Below, piece after piece: positions 12,324 through 23,221 of a stretch of 64,000 bases of DNA. The translations under genes were made by a program, and so were the position numbers. Below the pieces are notes generated by a model, which was not told the DNA's origin, ran no database searches, and saw only the letters and a program-made list of their open reading frames with translations. This DNA comes from Omphalotus guepiniiformis (Eukaryota > Basidiomycota > Agaricomycetes > Agaricales > Omphalotaceae): assembly GCA_028554645.1 (NCBI GenBank), contig JAQOOI010000022.1:682001-746000 (forward strand). Reading direction: 5' to 3'. Every line of letters begins with the position of its first letter. Position 1 is the first letter of the stretch.

Positions 12324-13022
12324 CCTGGATAGCGCGTGGGTGAGCCTTACAACCACAGATGATACCTCAAGATAATTGAATATCTGAAGCTCTACAGCTG
12401 GAGGAGGTTTGTTAAGCGAAGTTGTACCCCTAACCCTAGCTAGAACACAATTTTTACAAGAGACATACAACCTCTTCCTTTCCTTACACGCATATCTTTA
12501 CAAGTTTAATTCTACTATTCATCTCTATCGGTCTGGGCTGCATAGGCAAAGTGCGGGTGGTACGGCCCCCGATAGCATTGGCGACGAAGCAAGGTTCATC
12601 AGATTTGTTGGGCTCCAGCCCTCAAATAACCACTGTGTACAGTCTGTACCTCCACGGGCACAAGACGGGAGGGTATCCGAGCGAGCGCATCACGAATCAC
12701 TACGGAACTGTACAGTGTACTTCATCATCTTGCTCCCTTCGTGAAGACGTTGTATAGATATAACTCTCGGATTCAGTGAGTCTTGGCACCCGGAAGTGAA
12801 CGCTCAGCTGAATTCTCCATCTTCCGAATTCCCCAGGCATTCATGTTTATTCATTCTCATTTGTATGATGCGAAACAGTGCGAAACCCGAAGCGTTAAAC
12901 GGAAAGCCCCGCAACTTCATTGAACAGTTCGGCACCATACTTAATTCATTGGACGTCCCCAATGAAGGAACGTCGAGGTCCGATTACGGCGTCCGGCGGC
13001 AACGTATGGGCTGCTTGGCAGA
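12324..13022. other. Divergent promoter region AP-3 delta / RhoGEF
   Basis: About 700 bp between two divergently transcribed genes, so it must hold both promoters. Short open frames here (for example on the + strand from about 12409) have no recognisable domain and are treated as chance. No repeat was seen. Confidence 0.5.
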
Positions 13023-15382
13023 ATGCTTCCTTTAAAGTTGGCTTTTCGTGATGGAATCAGATATTGGGACTATGTGCCGTTTGATCCAGAGGTGGAGTTG
13101 CCTTTTTCGGTGCTGCGATGTCACCGAACCACCTTCACCAAAATCACAGCGGGGCACTGCAGTCTCGTCATGACTACCCACTTGATCCCGAACAGCCGTT
13201 AAATACAGCAGTGATACGTTTTCCATTGAGCACCCAATTTGATCCACTCTCATCTTCGGGGACCCAAGAGCTCAGCTTCGTTTGCACTTTTAAGGACGAC
13301 AGTGTTGCCCTGGGGCTATCGACTGGCAATATGGCAGTGGAAATCCCTGATTCTGTTAGCGTTCTCTCTATCCCAGAATTGTCCTCTCCGTCCATTTCAG
13401 TTTCATCGAATGAAGAAGGCTCGTTCTTCTCTGCTCGCTCCTCTGACAGCTTTGCTACCAGTTCGAGCCCCGGTAATAGCGCCAACTTGAAACCTCTGGT
13501 GTTGGCATCGGAATCTCGGGCTCCTTCACCCATTTTGCTCAAGTTCCCTGCAATGGCGACATCGGTACTATCTTCTGCGAAGAATGCCGCTCTTTCCCAG
13601 GGTAGCAAACAATCTACGGGGAAGGTGTACCGGAGGCCTGAACCTCTTGCCATAGATGAGCCATTCGATCTGCCTCCTCCTCCTGTTCTGTCCCCTCTTC
13701 GTGGGCGAAAGCTGCATAAATCTAGGCCTAGTCTCCCAAGTACTAGCGAGACGTCGTCGATTGCTTCTCTTTCTAACTCTTCGAACATGTCTTGCGCGTC
13801 CAACAAGCCCTTGAGCAGGATACCTTTTGGCTCTTCGGGACTCCTTTTCCGTCGACAGACTACTCCTCATGCCCCAGAAACCAGGCTCAGGAAAAAATTG
13901 CATCGACAGAACTCTCTTCCAAGCATTCCCTCTGCAACGCTTTTCCCTATCAAAACTGACAATCTGGATCTGGAAAGTAATGGAAGACTGGTGAAGTTTC
14001 GGTCACCGGATGGTTCGGAAAAGGTACCTTGAGCACGCCAATTCTTGATTCTGTCCAGTCATCTTACTTCACGCTTTACGATAGCCTCGGCCCAGTACAT
14101 TCAAAAGCCAACTTTCTCCGTACCCTACCCGCTCCACCCGTGATCGCAACACTGAAGCATTGAGTTCCCTCGCCTGGACTGGTAGTTTACCTTCGGCTTG
14201 CCCAAGCGGATATGCACTCTCAGACACTGATGCCGCTTTCTTCCTACCCGCAATGAAATCAAGTGGCTTACGGTCTACTTGGAGCCTTTCTGAGCAGGAC
14301 GGAGTAGGGGGACCTTCCTCTGGGCTTGGAGACGAACTGGTGTCCTCTCTCATTAGTCCTCGGTCTGCATTGACAAAACCGCAGCCTCGCGGACGGCGCT
14401 GGACTCTGGCGATGGTCATTGCCGATGATGATATCTCAGATGAGATGTTGGTGGCCAAACTAGAGAGCATGAGAGTCAGAGGCAAAGGCAGTGGGTGGCG
14501 ACGTAACATGGACTCTTGGTCACCGATCCTGTCACCATCTTCAACTACAGAACCTTCAGAATCTCCAGTCGCAAATGAAGAAGAAGATTCTTCGGGAGCG
14601 AATATACAGCGCGCATTCACGTTTCCACCCTCACGTCGAAACTCGACTTCTACATGGCAGAGTGCTCGGCGTGCGCTCCTTATTTGCAGGGAATTTGTCC
14701 GTACGGAGAGACACTATCTTTCTTCCTTGCGGATGCTTCTTTCGCATGATACTTTAACACCGCCCCCAGCGCTCATGCTTACATATGTTCCGACGCTTGT
14801 GCAGGCGAGTGAGAAGCTTCTCACCTCCATGGAGGCAAATCCCAGCGCGCAGGGGATCGCTGATGCGTTTCTTTCCGTCGAGGACCAGCTGGAGACGGCT
14901 TTTGTCAGTTGGTGTGGAGTCGTCGGTGGGTTCTTCATTGAGCCACAGGAAACCGTCAAGCGAGGGCGTGCCAGCTCTATTGACCTTGGGAAGCCGTCTT
15001 CGGAGACCAGTATCATGCGTCGGATGGGCTCTTTGAGCAAGAGGATCAATTCCATCAAACGTAGCTCGAATGATGCTCGCGATAGCGACGCAGACCGGCC
15101 AAACCTTGTCAGGCGGCCTTCTGTAAGAGATTTGGCTATACTGCCTACGCAGCGAGTTATGCGATACACACTGCTGTTCAAAGGTTAGTACACTTTACCC
15201 TTCTACCGGGATGTGCTTGTTCTGAGAACTTTCATGTTTTCGTAGACTTACTCTTGTATACCCCTTCAACGTCTCCATCTCAAAAGAAAGTAGAGCTTGC
15301 ACTTCAAGCAGCGCTGTCACTAGCTCAAAGGTGTGATAAGGCTCAAGATAATGCCTCCTTTTTGTTAGATGGGCGGCCTTAG
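13023..15382 (+). CDS. DH (RhoGEF) domain protein
   Basis: Likely guanine-nucleotide exchange factor for a Rho/Cdc42-type GTPase. Exons: 13023-13109, 13163-14023, 14085-15183 and 15246-15382, giving 727 aa in one frame. The start MLPLKLAFRDGIRYWDYVPF was chosen because the 53-nt intron 13110-13162 joins it in frame to SRHDYPLDPEQPLN. The first ~480 residues are Ser/Pro-rich and low-complexity, probably a disordered regulatory region. The DH domain follows: it starts near ARRALLICREFVRTERHYLSSL and ends with the conserved CR3-like block LPTQRVMRYTLLFKDLLLYTP. The DH domain is interrupted by a Ser/Arg-rich insert (RMGSLSKRINSIKRSSNDAR). The protein stops about 30 residues after CR3 and no PH domain is visible downstream, which is unusual for this family. 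Confidence 0.85.
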
Positions 15383-15768
15383 AGATGTTGGATGTTGATC
15401 AACTGCTTTGCAATTTATTTATGTGCTTCCTTGTCTTATCGTTATTTGCTGATCGCCGGTTCTCGTTTGCAAAACTTATATAAATGTATAATTAGCTATT
15501 AAGTTAATTCTTGTATTAACTACATTCTAGACAGTACATATAGTACTTATGTTTTCTCTTTGTACGATAGAGTTTTGAGCGTTGCGAGTGATTGCGCGGC
15601 ATGTCGTTCGCACTGACCGCTTCGACTTGTATGAGAGAAATAGCTTTGACACATCCACATCCAATTATTTTTATCGGGTCATAAAGTGTCCTGCTATATT
15701 CCCATAATTAATTTAGTGTAGCAGGGTAGGGACCTCCTGTAGCGGTACATTTATGACAGCGATAGGAT
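15383..15768. other. AT-rich intergenic stretch
   Basis: This follows the RhoGEF stop. It is AT-rich, as expected for a 3' flank. No gene or repeat was recognised. Confidence 0.4.
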
Positions 15769-16199
15769 TCAGAGAGGGCCTTCGACTTGTCCATTCCTCC
15801 ACCCATCAAATCTTTCCCACTCAGCCTGAAGTATTGCCTGAGCCTGCTCAAAGTCATAGCACACCAAAGTACTCCGGACCCGGTCAATCGTAAAGTCCTT
15901 CTCTATAAAAGGCCCTGAAGAAGGCGCCAAGCTTCTTCCAACTGACGACCATACTGTGCACGTCTCCTCCACTGTAGCAACGTACACCGTAACGCTCTTC
16001 CACCAGCTCAAATGCTTCGATATCATCCGACGAGAATACGGGGGAGAAGTATCCATCGACGCCCGAGTCGACCCAGCACTGTCTAACTTACTTTCAACAA
16101 ACCATCTTGTGTAGACCTTCCTTGCCACTAGAAGTGACAAAGAACGGCCGCGACCGCAAAGAAGAGTCGGGAAACGATGTGCAGAGATTGGGAAGCCAT
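15769..16199 (-). pseudogene. Possible small secreted protein gene with a frame break
   Basis: On the minus strand an ATG at 16199 opens a hydrophobic, signal-like start (MASQSLHIVSRLFFAVAA). A separate frame, 16078-15884, is 64 codons of protein-like sequence (DGYFSPVFSSDDIEAFELV, then VSWKKLGAFFRAFYREGLYD) and ends in TGA. Immediately after, the sequence continues plausibly in another frame (RVRSTLVCYDFEQAQAILQ) to a stop at 15769, as if one base were extra near 15886. A possible intron ending at 16079 (TTAGACAG) would join the signal-like start to the 64-codon frame, but the donor is weak. I do not recognise the family. It could be a real short gene ending at 15884, a frameshifted pseudogene, or an assembly error. 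Confidence 0.3.
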
Positions 16200-16518
16200 C
16201 TACAGCGAGGCGGAGAAAAATCAGCAGGCGTACTTCGCGATGGCCACTATGATTATGTAATATACCTTCAGTTCAACTCAATCGGTTCGTTCAACTCTTC
16301 CATCTTCCAGCTCGGTTCAAGTATGGAACTCGATTCGAGCGCAGACCCGCGCAGACCGAGATAACGCGTGGATTAGATGCGCACCCTCTAGGGTCCCACA
16401 ATTGATCTACAGTACATTCATATAGCGGCGCTGTACTCCTCTGTGACCTGTGACCTGGGTTAACACTTCAGTCGACTCTCGAAAAGGCACTTCGTTTTGA
16501 ATTTTCTTGCATTTCTGC

Positions 16519-17777
16519 ATGTCTTCAAGCACCGGAACTGTAGACTTCGTTGTGGGCGGAAAGACTTACCAGACATGGTACACCGTATTCGGTGATCTTA
16601 AGTCAGGGAGAACGCCAGTCGTTGTTGTACACGGCGGCCCTGGACTAACCCATCACTAGTGAGCGACCTTCTTGTGCTGCAATGTATCCTTTCTTTGACA
16701 TAGTCTGGCATGTAGCATGCTGTAAGGATCTCATTGCTTTTCGGCGAATCGTAAACTGTTCTTGAACGAGATATATATAGGCCGAACAAGGCCCTTTATG
16801 ACAAGTTTAGGTTCGTCCTTCTAAATCACTCAAGTGCATTTCAGTTCGCTCATATGGTGCGTCTCGTAGTATTCCAGTCGTATTCTACGATCAGATTGGC
16901 AATGGGGCATCCAGTCACGTCCCGGACGCGCCAAAGGAGTTTTGGACGCCTGAACTCTTCATGGACGAGCTCGACAACTTATTGAAAGGACTTGAAATTC
17001 AGGACAATTTCGATCTGCTAGGGCATTCGTGGGGAGGCAAGTTATGTCCTCTCGCTATTGCTTCCCTTTTGTAGCTTACGCCTCGATATACTCGATTAGG
17101 TATGCTTGTCGGCCATTACGCTGCGGCACGAGTACCCAAGGGCTTAAGACGACTAATCATCGCGAACGCTCCTGCTTCAATAGAACTGCACGAGCTGGGC
17201 GCGAAGAAGTTACTCAGCCGGTTCCCTAAAGAATTCACAGAATTGATGAGCAAGCATGAGGCGGCAGGAACTACGAACGATCCTGAGTATCAAGGGGCTG
17301 TCATGAAGTTTAATATGAAGCATATATGCACCCTAGATCCCTGGCCTCAAGAGTTAATGGAGAGCTTCAATGCGATCGGACAGAATCCTCAAGTGTATGC
17401 TACTATGTACGTTGATCCAACCTCGTTTACCTTGTCGGTTAACTTTGTACCCACCTTTCTTTCATTTAGGTGGGGAGAAGTAGACTGGAATGTCACGGGC
17501 ACCATGAAGGGCTGGAGCGTAACAGACATCGTGCAAAATATCAAGGCGACAACACTTTTGCTTAGCGCCCCGTTGGACGAAGTCCAGCCAGAGGCTACGC
17601 TTCCCTGGTTCTTGGGAATCCCGAAGATCAAATGGGTCGAGCTTCAGAACAGCACTCATTTAGGACAATCTGAAGAGCCGGAAAGGTAAGTGTGTTTCAT
17701 TGGTACAGTAAATGACGCTAATCTGCGTATACGTGTGCAGGTACATTGAAGTAGTACACGACTTCCTGAAGTACTAG
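16519..17777 (+). CDS. Proline-iminopeptidase-like alpha/beta hydrolase, copy 1
   Basis: Serine hydrolase of the S33 type: the family removes N-terminal proline or acts on related amides and esters. The true substrate is unknown. Exons: 16519-16658, 16716-16721, 16781-16810, 16870-17036, 17100-17406, 17470-17685 and 17741-17777, giving 300 aa. Seen in the sequence: the oxyanion motif HGGPG (residues 38-42), the nucleophile elbow GHSWGG (Ser about 112), an Asp in SAPLDEV and a His in NSTHLG near the C-terminus. This is the expected Ser-Asp-His triad. No signal peptide is visible, so it is probably cytosolic. The second exon has only 6 nt. The intron 17037-17099 uses a GC donor (GCAAGT). A paralog with the same exon plan lies 610 bp downstream on the same strand. 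Confidence 0.92.
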
Positions 17778-18386
17778 TTGTGATGGTTGCGTATTTCCAA
17801 ATCACGGATGTATAAATATATATTGAAGTAGGTGGTATCAAAGAAGTGAATACATAGACAAGCGACGCGAGCTGGACTCTCTTCTTATTTGAGTCGCGCG
17901 ACCTTAGTCCTGCAAGCAAACGACCGAAGTACATGATGCTGTATGTAGGTCCGCTGTAGGTGCACATTTTCTTCGGGTGCAAGACATTTCGGAATAGCAA
18001 GTACAGAAAAGGGTTTTCTGTTGAAGCTTGTGATGGAAAAGAGTGTCTTATCATCAGAATTACCATCAGAAACAGACTTGATAGTCAAGTTGTTTTCTGT
18101 ACCAAATTGCGACTCACCAACGCTGGATACGTACTCATGATCAACGTACACCGCCGAGCGAATTTGTCAAGTGTTTCTCACGCACATAGACGAGCCACGC
18201 CTACATAGCCGCCGAGCGTTTCGAGCTGATCGTTCATCATCCTGAGCTAGAGCTGCCCCCTGAGTAAAAAATTTGCCCCGTTCTTTCGAAAAGACCGTTC
18301 GCTGAGAAGATGCGACCGTTAAACTTAGATCTTGAAAGTCGTGTGTTCGAGGACGCCGACGTTGTGGCTGATTTGCTCTAGCTATC
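17778..18386. other. Spacer between tandem hydrolases
   Basis: 609 bp between the stop of copy 1 and the start of copy 2. It must hold the 3' end of the first and the promoter of the second. No separate gene is supported. Confidence 0.5.
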
Positions 18387-19620
18387 ATGGGTCACTCCGC
18401 ATCTACCACACCAACGAGGTCGGAGGGCACCGTCGATTTTGTCGCTGGAGGAAAGAAGTTCAAGACATGGTATATGATTGTAGGTGACCTCAAAAACAGC
18501 AAAAAGCGACCAGTTGTCCTTTTACATGGCGGGCCTGGAATGAACTATGTCTAGTATGTATGTCCTCTCGATATACTTGCATTGATACTGAATGTTTCAT
18601 GTCTAGTATGAAGTACGTGTTCGCTCAGGAAGAGCGTACTCGATTGACCTGCAATTGAGCAGACCACACGAAAAGCTGTTCTTCGATGCCGGGTCCGTGT
18701 TATTCGATGGATTGAATTGCTCAGTTTTCAAGACTGAATTTGAGTAGGATTCCGCTTGTATTTTATAACCAAATAGGCTATCGTGAGTATCCCGACTCAC
18801 CACGCGAGTTCTGGACAATGGATCTATTCAAAAACGAGCTCGATAACCTTCTCAACCATCTTGGTATCAGGGATAACTTTGACCTTGTCGGTCACTCCTG
18901 GGGAGGTAAGTGCGCGCCATCAGAAGCAAGAACTTTTTTTTCTCAAACCACTCATCTGGTTATAGGTGTGCTCGGTAGTGACTACGCCGCCACTTGTATG
19001 CATCCCGGTCTGAAGAGCTTAGTCCTAGCGAACACATTTTGTTCTTCCAAGTTGTACCGAGAAGGTGTCGCGTATTGGATTGACCGTCTACCAGGCAATC
19101 TTCCTGAGATTGTGAAGAAACACCGAGCTAACAGAACAACCGACTCGAAAGAGTACAAGGCTGCGATGCAGCTCTACAACAACACGCATATATGCACTCT
19201 TTCTCCCTGGCCCGAAGATCTCGTCGCCTCTCTAACATTTTCTGACGGTAATCGTGAGTATCATAGCATATCCAACATCTTTAGCTGTTTTCCTCGTCGT
19301 CATAGACCATCCGGATTTTAACACCACCAAGATACTCCGAGAATGGAATGTCGTTGGTGACCTTCACAAAGTCACTTGCCCCACTTTCTTGATCAACTCG
19401 CCGACAGACGAGATGTGGGAGCCCTGTGTACGTCCATTCTTCGATAACATCCCAAACTGCAAGTGGGTGGAATTCCAGCAAAGTTCCCATTTGCCAATGT
19501 ATGAGGAACCAACGAAGTGCGTTGACCCATCTCCCCGGTGCTCTACGAAGTTGATAATACACACTTCTTGCCAGATATCATGAGGTCCTTTTGGACTTCC
19601 TATCCCATGTTGAGAAGTAG
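18387..19620 (+). CDS. Proline-iminopeptidase-like alpha/beta hydrolase, copy 2
   Basis: Tandem paralog of the preceding gene. Exons: 18387-18553, 18607-18612, 18663-18692, 18748-18905, 18966-19253, 19306-19516 and 19575-19620, giving 301 aa. Motifs are HGGPG, GHSWGG (nucleophile Ser), an Asp in NSPTDEM and a His in QSSHLP. Exons 2 and 3 have exactly the same lengths as in copy 1 (6 and 30 nt), and the intron phases match, so this is a clear gene duplication. The proteins are well diverged (for example IPLVFYNQIGYRE against [13 protein letters not shown]). The intron in the nucleophile codon region has a normal GT donor here, whereas copy 1 has GC. Substrate specificity may differ because the lid region (SSKLYREGVAYWIDRLPGN) is not conserved. 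Confidence 0.92.
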
Positions 19621-20846
19621 CTGCGTCACTATGGCTTGTCATACACGCGCATCTGTATCTTAATCTCATATAACTGCGACTGGACTATGTAAATGACTCG
19701 TGAAGGGCCCTGCTCAATCCATGCTTTCACTTCTAAGACTTGTATGACCTAGAAGGCTTTGCCGGCGTTCTGATAGCCCTCGACTTGTTGGCATTATATT
19801 CGAGATTGAGAGTGCAATCACAGTGACCTCAAAGTATCAGTCGGCTATGCAGCGCCAGGCTTCAGGCCAGGAATCAGAAACTCCCAAGCTCCTAATTGCT
19901 AGCTCGAGGAATCAGGATCATTACTACATATGTTATGATATGTGTCGACGTCTGCATGAGAATGGGGGGCTTCTGAAGGCTTCTGAAGGATCTTGAAAAA
20001 CCCATAACACTCCCCGCACTTCGTAGTAAGCGACGGTCGATTCGCTTCGATCCGTCGTTAAACGTAGACCCAAGCGGTTTCTCTGGATTACGATTTTCGG
20101 CAGCGCTCGCCGCTCGCGTTTTTGAGTTGGACAACCGACTCTCCGCCGTGTCTACTCCGTATGCGCCTGAATCAAGCCTGGATCATGCTGAGGCTGGATG
20201 ACTATGATAGTCTAAAGTAACCCTGCCTAACCCAAGCATTGTGACATGGACTATGAAGGTGCGGACAAACCAGGACGATCGTATCCAGCAAGATTTCCGT
20301 TGCTTAGGGGCTCGCTTACAGCAAAAATAAATCAAATGCACTTGAAAATGCGGGGTACAGCGGCCTTTCTAAAGGTCATCGTTTGGGACACTTGATTTTT
20401 CGCTCCAATCGCTTCACTTTAGCCCGAAGCAACCATGCATTGAGAGAGCTAGCGCGTAACGAGATCTGTACACCTTCATACCGTAAGAATGAGTCCAAAA
20501 AAGTAGTCCATAGAAATACAACACACTTGCAGATCTAGATGAACGAGTGAAGACAAGGAGTGAGACTCCTGTCTTACGACTATCTACATGAAACATAGCG
20601 TGAAGGAAGTGCCCAAAACGTCCAAGATGAAATGTCCAAGATGGTGCAAAGCCATATTGCTATGATTTCGCAGGCATACGATGCCAGTTTCGATAGATTC
20701 GTTGCACACGGTGCTCACGACGCAACGCCAGGTTTACGCGGCATACAATGCCCGGCAGCTATTTTTGATTAAGTGGTGTCTGGAGACGTATAAAATGAAC
20801 ACGAAATGCGAGCGCATCTAATCAGACCACCTCTCTTTCTCAACAA
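19621..20846. other. Intergenic region
   Basis: About 1.2 kb with no supported gene. There is a short tandem repeat, GGCTTCTGAA twice, near 19970-19990. A TATA-like stretch (GTATAAAATG) lies near 20790, upstream of the possible small secreted gene. Confidence 0.45.
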
Positions 20847-21239
20847 ATGCAGTTCAAACTTAACATTGTCCTTGCCGTGTTCACCGCTTTCGTGGCGTCT
20901 GCTGGTGTTATGGCCGCGCCAGCTGTTGAAGGTATGCAATACTTTTTCTACCTTATGTTGAACTTGTGCCTAAATAGCCGTTACCCCAAATAGCCCGCGC
21001 TTGCACCTGGAGCAGTGAGCGTGGCGTTGAGGGCAGAGATCCGGCCATCTGTTGAGCAATTGGTGCTTCGTGATTCTGGTGAGCGAGAGGCGTCATTCAA
21101 AAGATAAAAATGAACAAGTACATACTCACGTTTTCCTTCAGGATACGTAGTTTCATGTTAGCAAGCACAATTCATAGTAACGTTGGTTGGTCCTAGCCAG
21201 TCGTGTGGTCGCTTCAATGAACATTGCTATTTATCGTGA
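20847..21239 (+). pseudogene. Possible small secreted cysteine-containing protein, perhaps decayed
   Basis: The ATG at 20847 begins a clear signal peptide (MQFKLNIVLAVFTAFVASAG, then an AAPAVEARAC-like processing region). Exon 1 is 20847-20931. Intron 20932-20993 is GT-AG. Exon 2 then reads ARACTWSSERGVEGRDPAIC and stops at TGA 21053-21055, giving a 48-aa product. If the frame is carried past that stop, a second TGA follows. Two further GT-AG introns (21079-21141 and a 40-nt 21157-21196) lead in frame to a Cys-rich end (SCGRFNEHCYLS, stop at 21237-21239). This hints at an ancestral ~70-80-residue secreted protein with two nonsense changes. Either the 48-aa form is the real product or the gene has decayed. 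I do not assign a family or function. Confidence 0.4.
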
Positions 21240-21929
21240 TGTAGGCGTCCACGGTGACAGAATCTGAAAAGCATACCCAACCGAAGGAATAGTACTAGTG
21301 GCGAGAAAGGCCGATATGTAACACTGAGTGTTGAACACATCAATGAGTGCACGAGTTGATAATCCATATTATCCGAGCTGTTATTCAGTACGCACCATGT
21401 ATGCGCGGTGTATGCGCGGCACTCCCAAACCTCCTCTAGAGTCCAGACAACTCTCCTTCAACTAACAAGGACACGAATATGTCTGTTGAGATGTAAAGAG
21501 AAGGCTTGCTGATCGACAAACACGAATGGGGCACAATTTCAGCCAATGCCATGCAAACTTGTCAATGAAAGTACAAGTAATGATTCCTGAACGTTTGACG
21601 TCCTGAACATTTAGATCTATGGTGTACACCGCGATCAAACTTTCGTATATACCAGGACATAGGCAACCCTCAGGAAATCATTCTTCTCCAATATAGCCAA
21701 CTGCGGCGTGCAAAGGATCATACAGCGGTCGATGTTATGGCAGAGGTGTATAGAGCCCGTCGAGCCAAGACGTCGACGCATGATGGTGACTTCGTTCATG
21801 GATCATGAACCCAATATCCTGGGTCAAACAAGTACTGGAAATCACCATCCTAACCACCCTTCGCCTGTCTCTAGGTATCCCATTACAGGGCAGTGTATGC
21901 CCAGAATTGATATCTCAAGACTGAACTGC
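21240..21929. other. Intergenic region
   Basis: No gene supported. An 11-bp motif (TATGCGCGGTG-like) is tandemly duplicated at about 21399-21420. Confidence 0.4.
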
Positions 21930-23174
21930 TCATCGTGGTATTTGAAAGGCAGCTTCCAAGATGTCATATATAAGTTGGACTTGTTCCGGTCGCTGGACCA
22001 TCCCAGGTCTCTGCTCTCGGAGTGAGTCAATCTCCTGCACAACCTGGTCTGCCTGCAGCTCTGCAGGTAAAGGGTCAAGCGGAGATTCGGGTAACACAGA
22101 AGATGACGTGGGGGACGACGCCGGTGGTAGGAGTCCATGTGCTCGAAGAAGAGATGTGAGGGCAATGAAAGATCCTGTTCGGCCAATGCCTGCAGAGCAA
22201 CCGACTACGATTGGTGGATCAGGATCAACGGGAGAGCCGTTAGCATCAGAGACGAGAGAGACATCTCTGTTTGTGCTATCCACGAGACGTATGAAAGACA
22301 ACAAGCCTTGTCTATCTTCTGGAGCGGGGACGCCATAATCGGGCCATGCGTAGTAGAGGAGGTGCTGGAATGTCACCGTCTTTTCCTGATTCTTTTTGGC
22401 ATCACTAGAAGAACTGGCTGATGAGGAAATCGGAACAAAGGCGACAGTACTCTTAAAGCAGCAAGCCTCGTCAACTCGTTCCTTCTTCAAGAGTGTAACC
22501 TTGAGGGGAAATCCCTGAATACCCTCCTCCGGTGCGATGATGACACTCTGTCCTACTGTCTCTGGAAAGTAAGGATGAGCTTTAGTTCGACCACCTTCTG
22601 TGTTCTGAGTCAGCTGCACTACAGTGCGCACACGAGTGACAGATCCAGAGGCAGGGAGACGTAGTGGTTCGGAGAACAAACTGAGGAAAGTATGCGAGGT
22701 GTTCGGAAGCGGGGCCTGCGACGCAATCCACCATTTCCCGCCGAATCGTTCCAGCACCCAGTTCGCATTCAAGTATCCATGCGAGTCATTTTCTCCAGTA
22801 TCTTCCTTTGCCTGTAACACGACGCGAGTTCTATCGTAAGGTATGATGTCCCTGTAGCGATTTCGAAATGCGTGATCTGGTTGAGATCCAGTTGCTACAG
22901 AATAATGACTGATCATAGCTACTGCAGACGGATGTAGAAGTTTGTATAATGCACGACGGGCATGTTCTGGTTTGCCCTCACGAGTTACAGAGGCCGCTCG
23001 AGCTCGAAGCCGCACACTTTCGCGCTGCGCGAGGGTCTTGAGAGCAAGGAGTATATGAGCCGAACTGTACGCGTTCTTGAGCCAATCTGGAGCTGATGTG
23101 GTAGTTATGGGATTCATCGCACCGTTGGATGGAGAAGATTGAAGAGGACGATAGGAACGCCGTTGAAAGGACAT
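21930..23174 (-). CDS. Protein tyrosine phosphatase (classical PTP)
   Basis: Cysteine-dependent tyrosine phosphatase of the classical (PTP1B/Pyp-like) family. A single open exon runs 21930-23174. The domain shows the substrate region NRYRDIIPYDRTRV, the mobile acid loop YYAWPDYGVPAP (Asp of WPD) and the P-loop VGCSAGIGRTGS with the catalytic Cys and Arg (CX5R). A Q-loop-like QRPGMVQRPEQ near the end is also as expected. The frame stays open upstream to an ATG at 23318. I prefer the ATG at 23174 (MSFQRRSYRPLQ) because the region upstream is occupied by the first exon of a divergent NR2C2AP-like gene, and the extra 48 residues do not look like a PTP N-terminus. The length is then 414 aa. Two Ser-rich inserts lie in the catalytic domain (near SSSASSSSDAK and ASSPTSSS). 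Confidence 0.9.
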   Translation of the reverse strand: MSFQRRSYRPLQSSPSNGAMNPITTTSAPDWLKNAYSSAHILLALKTLAQRESVRLRARAASVTREGKPEHARRALYKLLHPSAVAMISHYSVATGSQPDHAFRNRYRDIIPYDRTRVVLQAKEDTGENDSHGYLNANWVLERFGGKWWIASQAPLPNTSHTFLSLFSEPLRLPASGSVTRVRTVVQLTQNTEGGRTKAHPYFPETVGQSVIIAPEEGIQGFPLKVTLLKKERVDEACCFKSTVAFVPISSSASSSSDAKKNQEKTVTFQHLLYYAWPDYGVPAPEDRQGLLSFIRLVDSTNRDVSLVSDANGSPVDPDPPIVVGCSAGIGRTGSFIALTSLLRAHGLLPPASSPTSSSVLPESPLDPLPAELQADQVVQEIDSLREQRPGMVQRPEQVQLIYDILEAAFQIPR

Positions 23175-23221
23175 GCCATTTCTCACGCTTTGACCCCACT
23201 CAGAAGGCTGAAAATCCTTCC
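23175..23221. promoter_or_regulatory. Very short divergent promoter PTP / NR2C2AP-like
   Basis: If the start codons chosen here are right (23174 minus and 23222 plus), only 47 bp separate the two divergent coding regions. Transcription of each gene would then have to start inside the other gene's 5' coding or leader sequence, or the real starts are further downstream. Confidence 0.3.

Noticed and set aside
12409..12757. Short + strand frames in the AP-3 / RhoGEF spacer
   Set aside because: Lie in a divergent promoter region and have no recognisable features.
13174..13806. Long minus-strand frame opposite the RhoGEF N-terminus
   Set aside because: It is the antisense of a Ser/Pro-rich coding exon whose + strand frame splices cleanly into a DH domain.
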